NCBI GenBank assembly: GCA_025174535.1
Contig: JALBUN010000023.1
Location: 310,001-374,000, forward strand
Direction of reading: 5' to 3'
DNA from: Cantharellus purpuraceus
Taxonomy: Eukaryota; Basidiomycota; Agaricomycetes; Cantharellales; Hydnaceae
Length of the DNA stretch: 64,000 nucleotides
The position numbers and the translations under genes are program-made. The notes beneath the pieces are model-generated. The model made no database searches and was not told the DNA's origin. It saw only the letters and a list, made by a program, of their open reading frames with translations. How positions within the stretch are numbered: position 1 is the stretch's first letter; every line of letters starts with the position of its first letter. This document shows positions 35,999 through 47,959 of this stretch, piece by piece.

Positions 35999-38900
35999 TT
36001 AACCTCCAATCCTGGAGTGGCACATGGAGCAGAAGGTGAGATCGTCTGAATTGATGAACGTGCACACTGGACAATGGTTAGATGTTGATATCTTCTCTTG
36101 CGAAGGGGAAAAACGATTAGGATTCTTTGATGTGTCCGCTGCTTTGGAGACTCCGCTTAAAATAGTCCCTCCGAAAGCCCGACCTTCTTCCGGTGGTTCC
36201 GTTTCTGTGTTCAGGTCTAATGCGTCCTCGTCTTCCTTTTCCTCGTGCAAGTCGAGGATATCATTAGCGACGATGCCCAGAGAGCCCACCGTTTCTGAAT
36301 TGTTGATGAGTTCCTTCCCTTTGAAAAATAACCGCTGGTAGATGGTTGGGATATCAAATTCCTTTTGCAACTGAGGGTGAAGCCCTTGGTGTCAGCGGGG
36401 AAGTCACAACGCTAGGTTAGTCCCAACCTGTATCTTAATATCCATGATCGTTGACAGCTTCCGGATTGCGACATGTCCGGCTATCTGCTTAGAATTTCGA
36501 AGCCTTCTGGACGTACGCAATGGGTTGCCGTTATGACTTGCATAATTCAGAGGATCAGACATGGCACTGTGCATCCGCGATGAGCCAGGGAGTGTATCAT
36601 CGTTCTTGGAGCTCTCCTGACTCTCTAATTTCCCCCTAAGAATCTTTATCGAGATAGTTGCGGTTTCAAAATTGCTTAGCCTACCACAGAGGTTTGTCAA
36701 ACATCGACTAGACATAGAAATTGACGCACCTTTCACTACGACACTCATGACAAACTTCATAGTCGTGCGTCAAGTTCAAGATGCCTTGGGATTTTTGACT
36801 ATGACTTGCATGGCCCGTCAAGCTTATTAACGGTCCCCCTCCGTACCTGATCAGCTGCCTCGTAAGGTCGTCGTGTGAGCGCACAATAAATGCACTGACA
36901 ACTCTTTGAGTGTTTCCCAATCAGCAAGCGAAACAAGTGAAACTGATGTTCCAAGATCTTGAGGCACGCTAGGATCAACAACCAAACGACCATGATGACA
37001 TATAAGCCAATTGTTGTCGATAGCGCCCGGACGGGGCTTGTCTTGTGGGCGGTTGATCCATGCTCGCCATTGACGCAAGAATGCTGCTGGGACGATCGCT
37101 TGAGTAACTCCAAGAGTGATCTCGGAGGGCTCCATAGCCAGGATGTTGGAAGATACGATGTTTCTGAGCTTCTCCTGAAACAGATGTGAAAGTCGCTTGC
37201 CAGCTGTATGTATATAGAACTTGCCTTTTCACGTTCGACTCGTTGCTTGAGCTCCTGCTTCGCGCCTTTTGACAACGAAAGCTCTTCGTCACAAGCAGCG
37301 CATGATGTACGAGGATCATCGATTCTTGCAACTATAGAATGCCAGGTTGGGAACAGAGACTGGAGAAAAGCAAACGCCTAGCAGCCCTTAGTGTGCCGAA
37401 AGACCTGACCGACTAAATTCTGATACCTTTGCATTGATCCACTGCCGTAAGGAGGATGCAAGGGCCAATTGACCATGGTAGCACTGAACATGACTGACGT
37501 ACTTAGGGGAATCAGGAGCGGGATCTGCTGTCCCTGCAATGTGCATTTTTGGTTTGTCTTGCCTCCAATCTATGAATTATGTTAGACTGCCACACGGCTA
37601 CCACACTTATATTGATTGATGGTCACCTCTTAGCCATGGTTTGGAAATCCAAGCACCATCACCACCGATTTCAGAGCGGCAGAGCTCATCGAAACATGCA
37701 ACTTGACTGGAGTGATCCAGCATATATCGCTTCTCTAGTGAAATATAAACCAAGTCAAAAAGAAACTGCTGTATGGTAAATGATTTGACCGACCCAAGAA
37801 TATATCTCTGACACAACATTGGCATATATCGTTGGTAGTCACTACTGGGTCAAAATAACAGTTGGTAACACAACGAATGACCGCCAATATCTCCTGATTA
37901 AATTGCTCGAGATCAACCGCCATAGATTCAGTTAGCTTCAAACATTAGCATACCTTATTGATCCTCTTCATATCACCCGCTTTCAAGGGATCCAAGGCAC
38001 CATGACTACATATAATCGATGTATTATCCAGACGATGACACTGTAACGCTGAAGTAGATGCAAACGAGAGGAGTGGAGATATCGTTGGCTCCAAACCCTG
38101 AATGGTTGTATTGGCTGCCGCCAATGGATGTCCAGATGAGTATGTGAGCTTTAAATGATCTCCCGAATCAATTGGAGGTTCGTTATTTCTGGGAAACGCA
38201 ACATCCTTCGCGAGCCAGTCCTCGAGTGCACTCCGGCTGACAACAGCCGATTCCTAATGAGCGTACCTGAGTACTGAGTATTATTAGACACAAATTAAAT
38301 TAACCTCTCTGAAATCATGGATATGCCAGTGATGATATATATTTATCTTTTTTTGTTGCAAGAACCTGAATGTGGTGGAGAGTTGGGTTTCTCTAAAGCA
38401 ACAGTTTAAAGCCAAGTTCGGCATGATATAGGTAAGTACTAGCAAACCTTTCTGTGTATGAAGCGCAGGCAATGCCGTGCGATTTGTTCAGTTGCGCAAC
38501 TCGCTCTCGGGCTTCCGGCGGAGGTTCAGGTGACGAACCGACACCGGAAGATCCCGGCTGGCGTCGAGCATAAATGAGCATGTATGCATCTTTGGAGGAT
38601 GTGTAACTTGGAGTAGGGTCTATTTTGACTCCATTGCTGCACTGGGTCGTTAGCGAATGTTCAACGTCCACACACTGAACTCATACTTCTGTGTTTCGCA
38701 ATCACTATCATCGATTCGCCTCCTTTTCCTGGAGTATGTCCGGCGGCTCTTATTGACTGTGGAAGATTTCCTGGAAGATGGGGCCGTCAATCAGAAACAG
38801 CATAACAGTCTCATAGGATTCTGACCTACTTTCCGTCCATAGCACCCTTGTCCCCGATTGAAAAACTCTTCTTGGACTGTAAGGATGTTATCGGGGTCAC

Positions 38901-40890
38901 TGTCTCATCGCTAAACTGGTAGAATTGGCGGGTGCTAATGACGACTCAAGTTAGCATTTGCCAAGGCAGAGGTGCAACATTTGCCGCCTAGTGGACAAGT
39001 ACGTACGTGACATCGAAGACCTGCGCCTCATAATGTCCGTGATATGCGGAGGGTCCTTTGTGCAGCAATACCCCCCGCAACTCATATATCAAGTCCGACG
39101 CGTCATCGACTTTCTTAGCCTCGATATGACGTCTCTTCGCAGGAGGTTGAAGCGAGTCAGAGTCTTCCGAAGCCGCTGCATCCACAAAAGGTGACATATC
39201 TAGAACCGAAGGGAACAGAATAGCCTGTTTGGACTTCTTCCGAGAAAGGGTCGCAATGTCAAAAACGAAGCGAAGGACAGAAAAATGGAGGACCTAAAGT
39301 GAAAAGTGCGTGAGTAATTATAATATTTGTTGACTTCATCATAAGGAAAACAGAGGATAGCAGGAGAAATTACAGACGGGAGGCAGACGGCGAAGTTTGG
39401 TATATCGAATGGCGTTCTGTAGACTATCACACCGAGTACAGTGATACCTGAAAATAGATGAGATAGATCTACGATGAATACATTTAGGAGCAGACTTGTT
39501 ATCATCGGTCAGCTCCTCTGATTGCAGGAGTGCTTCAACTCGTTCCTCAAGTTTTGCATTAGTCTACATAGCCATAAGTAGACGACAATACAAGATAGGC
39601 AGTTGTCCGAACCTCAATGTTGATTTCCAACTCTAGAAAGTCCATGTCTCGTTCGGAACGATGGCGACACTTTTGGCACATGGTCCCGTAAGTCAGCTTT
39701 CCTTCAAACTGAGGAAGGCGCATATTTCGGGTTAAAGTAACATGTGATAGCAAATTTTGAAGTCTCGTACCTGGTCAGCTAGTAGCGTTTTGAGTGCAGG
39801 CACTTCCTGCTTCTCAAATTCTATTGACAAATGCGACATGAACAGCTTTGAAAATCTTTTCACGGTCAGTCTTAATAATATGTAGACAACGCGACGGAGT
39901 CATACTCTTGGGCGTCTTGCTGCTCCGAAGTCCTTAAATGCAGACTCTCCACAAGCTTGATGGGATTAAACACATTCTGGGTACTCTCTTGCAGGGCAGC
40001 AAACGTGACTTGCAGCTGGAAGATAGGCGATTCCTTCGAATAATATCGGTATAACATACGTGCGCTCGTGATTAGGGCAGCTTACTTCGAGGTCTATTCC
40101 TTCTTCCTGAGAGGGTTGACATCTATACACGCCATCACGAAAAGCATGGTCCTGGAACCAAACCTGGGTATAGGAAAGGATCAAGAGGGGTAAGCTGACG
40201 AGTCCACAGGTGAATACCCCGGAGGCCTTTCCTGGATGAAAGCATTGGCATAACAGGTCGCACCAAGATTCTGTAGTGCAGTGATAACGATAAACTCGAT
40301 TGAGTTTGCTATAGAACAGCAAGGTACTACCTTAAGACCAACAGGAAGATCAGGTTCGCGGGCGTTGCTTAAAGGGTTTCGTCCAAGGTGAGATAGTTCC
40401 AGGAAGGACTTGAGAGCAGCATCTGACCAATATGATGTGAGTCTGTACAGTCACGACATGTGCCCAACCAACCTTGATTTTCCAATTTGACCTGACCTAA
40501 ATAGTTGAGACACTGAGGATTTTCCTTGCATCGCTTCCTGTTACAGACAGGCGGCTCCTCATAATCGCTGGTAACGATGACAACCTCATCATCATCCCCT
40601 CTAGCCTCCGGGCTAGACCCAGCGTCCTGGGCTGCATCCGCTCTACCCTCCTCAGGCTTCCGAGTACCTGATTCTGAATACCTATTGCGGCATATAGGTT
40701 TCCCAGACCTATCATTGAAGCCACATGCTGCAAACAGATGCTCAGGGGTGATCAGAGAAGGATCAGAGATCCGTGAAACCCAGCCCCATTGTGAATAAAT
40801 CTCTGCGCCAGCAAGTTTATCACGCTTAAGACGTTCTCCAGGAAGAAGGCCTTTCTCAGGGAGTCGCTTCCGCCTCGCATCAAGAACCAT
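35999..40890 (-). CDS. Ubiquitin-specific protease, USP48-like, with DUSP, UBL and zinc finger
   Basis: This is a large multi-exon cysteine protease of the USP family that removes ubiquitin. It starts at 40890 (MVLDARRKRLPEK). The Cys box reads LQNLGATCYANAFIQ, with the nucleophile at 40253-40255, and continues VWFQDHAFRDGVYRC. The His box is GVLLHKGPSAYHGHYEAQ (near 39.02-39.07 kb), followed by FYQFSDETV and KDAYMLIYARR, which end the catalytic domain. Further on is a DUSP domain (FLRQWRAWINRP, near 37.1-36.9 kb) and a ubiquitin-like domain (IYQRLFFKGKELINNSETV, near 36.3 kb). This order matches USP48. The last residues form a RanBP2-type zinc finger, CPVCTFINSDDLTFCSMC, not expected in human USP48. 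The intron just after the Cys box has no GT donor that keeps frame (see findings). Other exon joins were not all worked out. Confidence 0.83.
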
Positions 40891-41030
40891 AGACAGGCTT
40901 TGAACGTGTCTGGTGGAAGTGGACCCGTGAAACCAGTAAGGTACAGGAAGACCAGAAATGCCCTTGCTGTCGCATGTCACGTGCACCGTCACGCTATGGT
41001 CAAGCGCCTGCCACCGTGCCCTCTCAAACG
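40891..41030. promoter_or_regulatory. Shared USP48-like/GAA1 divergent promoter
   Basis: The two genes point away from each other with at most 140 bp between start codons; only 83 bp if GAA1 starts at the ATG at 40974. No TATA box stands out. Confidence 0.45.
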
Positions 41031-43476
41031 ATGTTAGCTCGAATACGTGCCCGCTTGAGAAGACAACCCCCTGATGCGCAAGCTGTGTCTCTTTCTAAAA
41101 GGCATAGAAGGCGCAAGGCTGTAGAGCACACCATATACCGGACTTTGCCTACCATACGGTATACTATGATACTTTTGGCTGATCCAATGCTTATAAGGTG
41201 TCCACCCCACTGTAGGATCTTATTATTTGTTATCGGATATTTATGGATGTTGCTATTGCCTTCACCTCAACTTGGAAGAGGTATCTACATTGATGAAAAC
41301 GCACTACAGCCTGGTCAGGTGAGCTGACTGTCCAACCTCATTTTCAAATTTCAGCGAATACCTGTAGGTCAATACTTACTGGTCTTGGGATGATGTACAC
41401 TCCGCGGATGTCTATTTAGGCCAACTAGAACAACTACGTGACCAAAATGCCTCCAGTGTCGAGTATGTTTCCACGCACCATACATTCCACCTTTAGGCAT
41501 GACCGAACACCGTTCAGGAGATCTTCGTATTTGAAATCAGTCTTCGTAGAGCTTGGTATTCCTGCATCCACTCAAACCTACTCGTTCAAAGCTGGAACAA
41601 TGGTTTGTTAACTAAGTCATGTGATCACAAGCAACAATCCCTAACATGTTTCAATGATAGCCATCAAGCGGTATGAATACCTATGCAGTATTTTCAGCTC
41701 CACGGACATCGGGAACAGAAGCCATCGTGATTGCAGCATCGTGGTTAAGCCTGACCTCAGAACCAAATCTACGGGGCATTGCAACAGTGTTGTCTCTAGC
41801 TGCTTACCTCAAAAGTATGGTGTTTCTATTTGACATGTTTTATGACGTTTCCGAGTTTACCACACACAGAATATTCTCTTTGGGCTAAAGATATTGTTTT
41901 CATTATCGGAGATGGATACCTAGATGGCATGCAAGCCTGGTTAGGCACATATCACGGACTTGACCAATCAAGTCAGTCCAGTGCTTCTTAAACTTGATTG
42001 ACTTCCACAACGGTGCACTCCAGATCTGGACGCTGAACCTCTTAGGCTTCACTCCGGGGTGATTTGGACAGCCCTTGTTATCGATTACCCAGGTCACTCC
42101 TTTTCACACCTGGGTGTCTTCTATGGTGTGGTTGTCCTAATTCAATCAAAAGTTCCATGCTCACAATTGTACATACAGAGGGACTCAATGGTCGTTTGCC
42201 AAACCAAGATTTGATGAACAGCTTCAATGTCATCTCTACGCACACGGGCGGTGTTCCTGTTGTATTGTATGATCACTTGGAAGAACAGGTGGACCAAGTG
42301 GTTTCTCATTGGCTGCCCCAGTTGTTCAGCAGGCAAGCCCATGTAAAAGAATATGCCAAGCGCGCTCGAAATGTCTTTCGACATGTTCGATACCAAGCGT
42401 TGGGAAGAGCTAGCGGAGTACACGGTTTGTTTCACAGGTGCGACATAAAGTTCCTCCCATCCTCATCCTACTTATAATCGCGGAATAGTTTCCGGATCGA
42501 TGCTATTACCCTTTTTGCAATTCCTGCAACAGGGCCTCACGGTTTTCATGCTCTTGGTCGGTGAGCATTACTTCCTCTCTCTGGGAGTCTCTGGCTTAGC
42601 GTATTGGCGCTAGTGTGATTGAATCTACTCTCCGCACAATGAATAATTTGTTAGAGCGACTTCATGCCTCCTTTTTCTTCTACCTCATGGCAGGTCCGGG
42701 AACATTCCTAAAGATTGGCGAATTCCTTCCCAGCGCAGTAATTATTAGCGTAGCAATGATGTTTGGTGGCCTGCGGGTCTGGGTGGATGCGGGCTGGATT
42801 GAACGTCTGCCTGTTGAGAAGGCAATACCCGATCATGCTACGATGTTCAAATGGAAATCGCGACGCAGGACTGTCATTCCCCCACTAGTCATCATGCTAG
42901 TGACGCATGTCATTGGGGGCATTACATTTACTGTCTTGACGAGGTCATCGTTCCTAACCTGGCCAGCAGTCAGTCGTTAAGAGTACTGCTGATTATACAA
43001 TGCTGACCCAAGATTGACAGGCGTCTACTTCCTATTTACCTATCATCCCTCTATCCCTTATCGTTTTCAGTATCCTCTCTGCGCTTCTCACTTCTGACAA
43101 GCCTGCAGAGTCTCAACTTGACGGTTCTCCTCCAGCACCCCTCTCTTCTCTTCTCAAAGCATTCAACCTTTGTCTCGCATCTACCGTCATATCCATCACA
43201 TCTGTACTCAACTTCTCCTTAGCAGCTGCCCTCGCTATCCTTCTTGGAATTCCGCTTTCAATATCCTCACCAACCACAGGTCTGATCTCGAAAATGGCTA
43301 AAGCCATGGCTTACTTGATATTACTATTCCCGATATGGTGGATATTAATCTCGCAGCCAATATCGCAATCTATCTGGGAGTGGCAGGTTTTAGGCGTCTG
43401 GTTTGCACCATTTGCCTGCATCGTGTACTTGCCTTTGGTGCTTCAGGCATCCGTTGTGTGCATGCTAGACCCATAA
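41031..43476 (+). CDS. GAA1: GPI transamidase subunit GAA1
   Basis: Eleven exons (41031-41158, 41216-41318, 41368-41462, 41497-41602, 41661-41814, 41870-41971, 42024-42125, 42179-42437, 42489-42560, 42614-42968, 43021-43476) give 643 residues. GAA1 is an ER membrane subunit of the complex that attaches GPI anchors to proteins. After a basic N-terminus comes a membrane helix (ILLFVIGYLWMLLLPSP) and the family signature GRGIYIDENALQPGQVNTYW. The lumenal M28-peptidase-like part has YSLWAKDIVFIIGDG, GMQAWLGTYHG, SGVIWTALVIDYPGHSFSHL and EGLNGRLPNQDLMNSF. Several C-terminal membrane spans follow (LPSAVIISVAMMFGGL; MAYLILLFPIWWILI). An in-frame ATG at 40974 could extend the N-terminus by 19 residues. 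Confidence 0.93.
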
Positions 43477-44200
43477 TATCGTATTATATACTATGTACAC
43501 GATAGCAATCGTTTTGATTAACTACACTCACTGTACAGTCGGTGACTTGGAACCCCCACATTGCCCTGATGTGCACACATTAGAAACAGCGTTAAGCCTC
43601 AACTGAGTTCACGAATCTGCTATAATGTTCCTTGAGTTTCGAAGGTGAGTACAACATGCAGCACTCACAGCATTGACGACTAAAATATATGTTGCACCAC
43701 CGGCATCAACAGTAGTGACTTACAGCTCACCGGATATGTTGCATAGTGTCCCCCACGGACCGATTTTTATTCTCTATGGGACTATGAAGCCGTGTGTTTT
43801 ATTAGGTTTTGACACACGAGAAACACGACATTGGTGTGCGGATTTATATTGCCGTGGCACACCGCATGATGATAGAGGGTGTTGTAGGAAGGACGGCTGA
43901 GATAAACCGAAGGATATGGCAAGATAGATCAGAACTTCTATTCGTGATGGAAGAGAGCACGGAGTTTGAAAGAAAGAAACCAAAATACCAGAAGGATCAA
44001 TCGATCATAACTTAGTTCATCCATATATCTTGCACGGCTCAAGCACGGAATGCAGCGCTGCACGGCTGAGTGACAGAAGAGGAAGAAGGGGAGTGAATTC
44101 AAACAGGCGAACCTCGTTCATCCAGAATTCCGTACGTATTGGCACATTCAAGCACTTGCAGGGTTCTGCGTCTGGGGGAAAGGCGCAGACAGGTTTTACC
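43477..44200. other. Intergenic DNA before the decayed repeats
   Basis: No gene is supported between GAA1 and the first decayed repeat copy. Short ORFs at 43.67-44.0 kb have no recognisable domain. Confidence 0.45.
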
Positions 44201-45460
44201 TGTAGTGATCGACACGTGCGGTGCTCTCCCTACGTCGCTGTAGTCATCCCCCAATATAGTATCTGAATCGAAGCGTCATCGTGTTCAATCTAATAAGGCT
44301 TGACTCTCGTCCATTATAGCGATATGAGCGTGACAGTGTAATACGAAGTCTCTAAGATCGACACGGCCGTGCACAGGAGATTAATACTAGACGGTGCGAA
44401 GAGTCCGAACTATTTGGCCTGCAAAACCTGCTTTAAGCTTCTACCTGAGAGAGAACTTATATGCTTCAGATTGGAGTTGTGAATGAGAGTCATTCACAGA
44501 CGAAGGTGTTGGAGTCGCAGAATCAGGCAACAAACCAACAAGACTCTCTGGGAGATAAATGTGAACACCAAATGAGTAATTGGTCCGCATGCGGCGTACC
44601 CATAGCCATACACAGGCTTGAAGAGTAGGAGATAACCCGGCGCATCCACTGAAAGCAAAAACTGAACCGCAGAATACTATTGGCTGGTGTATGACTCTGA
44701 CAATGATGGCGACTAATACACTCAGCGTTGTTATTCGGGAGCGGATAGAGCTGGATGGCGGTGACTTCAATGGACTCGGATTCTCATCTTCGCCCTTATC
44801 TAGTATTGCAGGGACGAATTCCAATATCCCTGGGCGTGGTCCCGGATCTCGACAGCACATTATAAGCTTGAGATCAATGTACGAAGCATAGGCGATTTCC
44901 GAGGCCGCTCACCTCAGCTCGGTTGGGTGTTTGCATTGCCAGGCTGATTTATTTGCATGTATCGTATAGGCATATACGAGTGCAGCCAAGCAAATATAAA
45001 ACTCACCGGACAAAAATTTGACCACGTACTCTAGAGACCTACTGTAATAAATCTCTGCCTTAGGCTTGAGTCTGCACTTCTCTCGCGTTGGCGAGGATTG
45101 TGCAGCACAACTCTGATACTGTATCGACATCTCTCACGAACCCAGCCCCCTCTTTCCAAATAAATACGCGTCCTCACCGCTTGACTCGACCCACGTGTGG
45201 CTGTCCAGACGAGAACTTGTCGGAACACTGTTGTCGAGGAAGCGATGCATTCACCCGACATGTCAAAAGGGGAAGACGGCATTAGACCGTGTCGAAGAGA
45301 CTTTCTGCTGCTGACAGATCGCCGGAGAGCCCAAAAGGCGTCGAACAACATGTAAAACGCCTTTTCAAAAAATTACATGAGAAGTCTCGCGTCGGTTCGC
45401 TTCCTGGCCCTCGAGGATGGGCACGTGTGCTAATGCTACCTGGAAATAATTATTTTGTAG
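44200..45460. repeat. Decayed third copy of the inverted-repeat unit
   Basis: The stretch follows the left repeat copy in the same orientation, with many indels. 44,530-44,660 matches left-copy exon DNA near 1,930-2,060 (shared GGCGTACCCAT, TCCACTGAAAGCAAA). 44,720-44,910 matches 2,361-2,575 (shared ATCAATGTACGAAGCA). 44,915-45,480 matches 2,585-3,180 (shared CACCTCAGCTCGGTTG, GAGAGCCCAAA). No seven-span reading frame survives. The outer boundary near 44.2 kb is vague. Confidence 0.75.
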
Positions 45461-46690
45461 TAGAACCGTGCGATATAGCGGTGACAGGCATGAAGGTCGG
45501 CTGAACATACCCAGCAGCAGAATGATGAATCGATAACACTTGTTTCTACTTCAAGCAGGTCTTCAACGACATCCTCGATGGGTGCCGTAATGTGAGCAAG
45601 ATTATTTCATCAAGGTCATCCAAAAAAGCTGGGGTAGTAGAGAGTATTTGTTCCCAATATTTATTAGGACGGCTAATGAATTTTTATAAACTAATAATAC
45701 AAGCGCCAAGGTCACTAATAAATATTGGTAACAAATACTCTCTAGTACCCGGCGCCAGTTGGAAATTTGTCGCAGTTTCCATATTCAATGTGTTTGTTGC
45801 ATTCTAGAACTGAATGTTCGCTTAGGTACGATCCTGATCGGAGATCGCCGGACCTCGTGGGGTATATAAGGGCTTAGTCATGTATTATTGTCCTTTATCA
45901 GTTTGCAACCAGCTACCACCATCCATCCACTCAGGACAAGCGGAAGCTATTGGTCCCACTGACAGCGCAGTGCTTTCGACACATCTGTAAGCCATGGATG
46001 TCTGTAGATGTGAAAGTGAAGTCGCTCACGCATGCAGAGATGGGTCATGAATATGGCCTACATGTGCAAGGTGTCGTGGTATGTGTGGCATTGTGACGTG
46101 TAGCATAGTTGCCATAATTCATGCTTGCCTGATATGCTCCAAATAGAGCAGACTATCAGTCTACTCTTTTTGGCGCATATCAGGATTCCGACGAGTACGG
46201 CGACGATAATGCTCAGCGTTCAGCATAGTTATTTAGTAGAGGGACAGAAGGGGGGAGGGGGTGGATTCAGTGGACTCATATCTCGTTCTACCTACAATAC
46301 CAGAGTTACCTAGAATTGTATCCGATAATATTGTCTGCAGACTGCAGCTATAGCAGGTAACAAAAGCAGCACACCATATCCATGATCATGGCTCCTCTGC
46401 CTTAGGCATAAGGGACACTCAATCAAGTCTGCACTTTTCTCGCGTTTGCGAGGACCGTTCAGCACACCAACACTATCGATGTCTCGCATGCAACAAGGGG
46501 AGAAGATGGCCGTAGTTCGCCCTTTTCAAAATCACATTGGACGTGTCGCGCAGTTCTCGTGTCACTTCGCTTTGTGCACTTTGATGATGGTTACGAGTAC
46601 CAGTGCTATCTGGGAATGAGCCTTTTGTAGCAGAATGCCCACTGGGAATCGTGGAGGGCATTTTTTGCGTAAATCCGCTGAGTTCCGCGA
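45461..46690. repeat. Decayed fourth copy of the inverted-repeat unit, head-to-tail with the third
   Basis: 45,461-45,520 matches the reverse complement of about 57,036-57,110, just outside the right copy, so the ancestral unit extends beyond the 56,979 point. 45,595-45,625 and 45,748-45,790 match the first 75 bases of the left copy, interrupted by a MITE-like insertion. 45,960-46,240 matches the first exons near 2,150-2,380 (shared TGCTTGCCTGATATGCTCCAAA). 46,400-46,660 matches the upstream region near 2,820-3,180. The gene is broken and much of the 3' part is deleted. FRG1 starts about 100 bp further on. Confidence 0.75.
45632..45750. mobile_element. MITE-like element with ~38 bp terminal inverted repeats
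   Basis: The left end (45632-45670) and the right end (45711-45750) are inverted copies, reading GTAGAGAGTATTTGTTCCCA from the left and CTAGAGAGTATTTGTTACCA on the opposite strand from the right, with only a few differences over about 38 bp. The internal part is about 40 bp, AT-rich and non-coding, for a total near 119 bp. It interrupts a stretch homologous to bases 15-60 of the left repeat, which lacks it. A target-site duplication is not certain. Confidence 0.75.
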
Positions 46691-46795
46691 ATTTTGAAGA
46701 GTGTGCCATGCATGATTGCTATAATATTTCGAGTCAACTACTTATCAGGCAGTCGCAGTTTGAAATCCCAATGTCGCTTTCTCATTGGTCACGGC

Positions 46796-47758
46796 ATGAC
46801 TGACCTCGTCCGTTCAACAAAGCTCACGTTCAAAGGTGAAAAGCATAAAAAGAAGAAGCGGAAACACCGGCAAGAGGGTGCTGGCGATGACAATGATGGG
46901 ACGGATCCTCAAGCCTGGGTGCAACCTGACAATGCAATGCAAGTCTACGGACCAACCTTCATATTGCACCCTTCCAGTCCTCCAATTTGCATCACCTATG
47001 ATTCCACCCGCTCTCGTATAATGCTTCATACTGTATCGCTAGAGCCAGGCGATTCGCCACTGACTCTGACCCCCACCGAAGTCTCGCAAGTTTGGGTAGT
47101 TACGCGGGTAGCAGGTGCGACAACTGTCAATCTACGCACCGCGGAGGGCAAGTTTTTATCATGCGATACCCATGGGCTCGTGAGTGCCGACCGTGAGGCC
47201 AGAGGTCCCCAGGAAGAGTGGACGCCGGTCGTGCTTGATGATGGTATGGTGGCGTTCATGAATATATATGAGAAGTATCTGTCTGTGGATGAAGTCGCTG
47301 GTGGTTCGTTAGCATTGCGCGGGGACAGTGATACTGTCGGATTTGGGGAAAGGTTCTGGGTGAAGGTTCAGCATGAGTATAAATTAAAGGCTGGTGAGGA
47401 GGAACGTAAAAAGGAGGGTGTCACTGGGAAACGGAAGATAGATGAAGTTGAGGACAAGTGCGTGCATTCCTCTACCCTCATTTCTCACATCTGACGAGGA
47501 TGGCAGTCGCACATTCCAAGCCTGGGGTGCTGGGCGGTCGGTTGTTTCAGGCGAGGATAAAACTGACGTATGTATTCTTTCTGCAATGGATGTTGGCATA
47601 ACATTCATACCTCTCACCAGCTCAAGCGTGCCAGAAAAGACGGTCGTCTATCGGAAGCCATGCTTGATCGTCGTTCCAAACTGAAAAGGTATGCCGCGTT
47701 ATACTCGTAATGATCACTACTGAAGTGTAGGGACATCTTCAGCGATCGGTTTTGTTAG
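46796..47758 (+). CDS. FRG1: FRG1-family protein
   Basis: Exons 46796-47457, 47507-47567, 47621-47688 and 47731-47758 give 272 residues, close to the length of animal FRG1. FRG1 is a nuclear/nucleolar protein with a beta-trefoil (fascin-like) fold, linked to pre-mRNA splicing and actin binding. A lysine-rich N-terminal nuclear signal (KLTFKGEKHKKKKRKHR) leads into QAWVQPDNAMQVYGPTF. The trefoil strands include VWVVTRVAGATTVNLRTAEG, KFLSCDTHGLVSADREA, GMVAFMNIYEKYLSVDE and FGERFWVKVQ. The C-terminus has the family ending (ARKDGRLSEAMLDRRSKLKRD, then SDRFC). The three 3' introns were placed to keep this conserved frame. The start lies just downstream of a decayed repeat. Confidence 0.88.
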
Positions 47759-47959
47759 CCAAATTATAGTCCTATTCCATGTAACACTCGAGCCATGAAT
47801 GAAACATGTAGCGTTATGTATGTTATGATACGTGGTCCATAGACGTGCGTTCGCCGGAGGCAGATCGACAAACGAGTGCCCTAATGTCAAACTGTTACAC
47901 ACGATGATGTATAGCGCTCCCTGTTTTCTGTTGACGACTGTCACGACCCTGTAAAGGAC

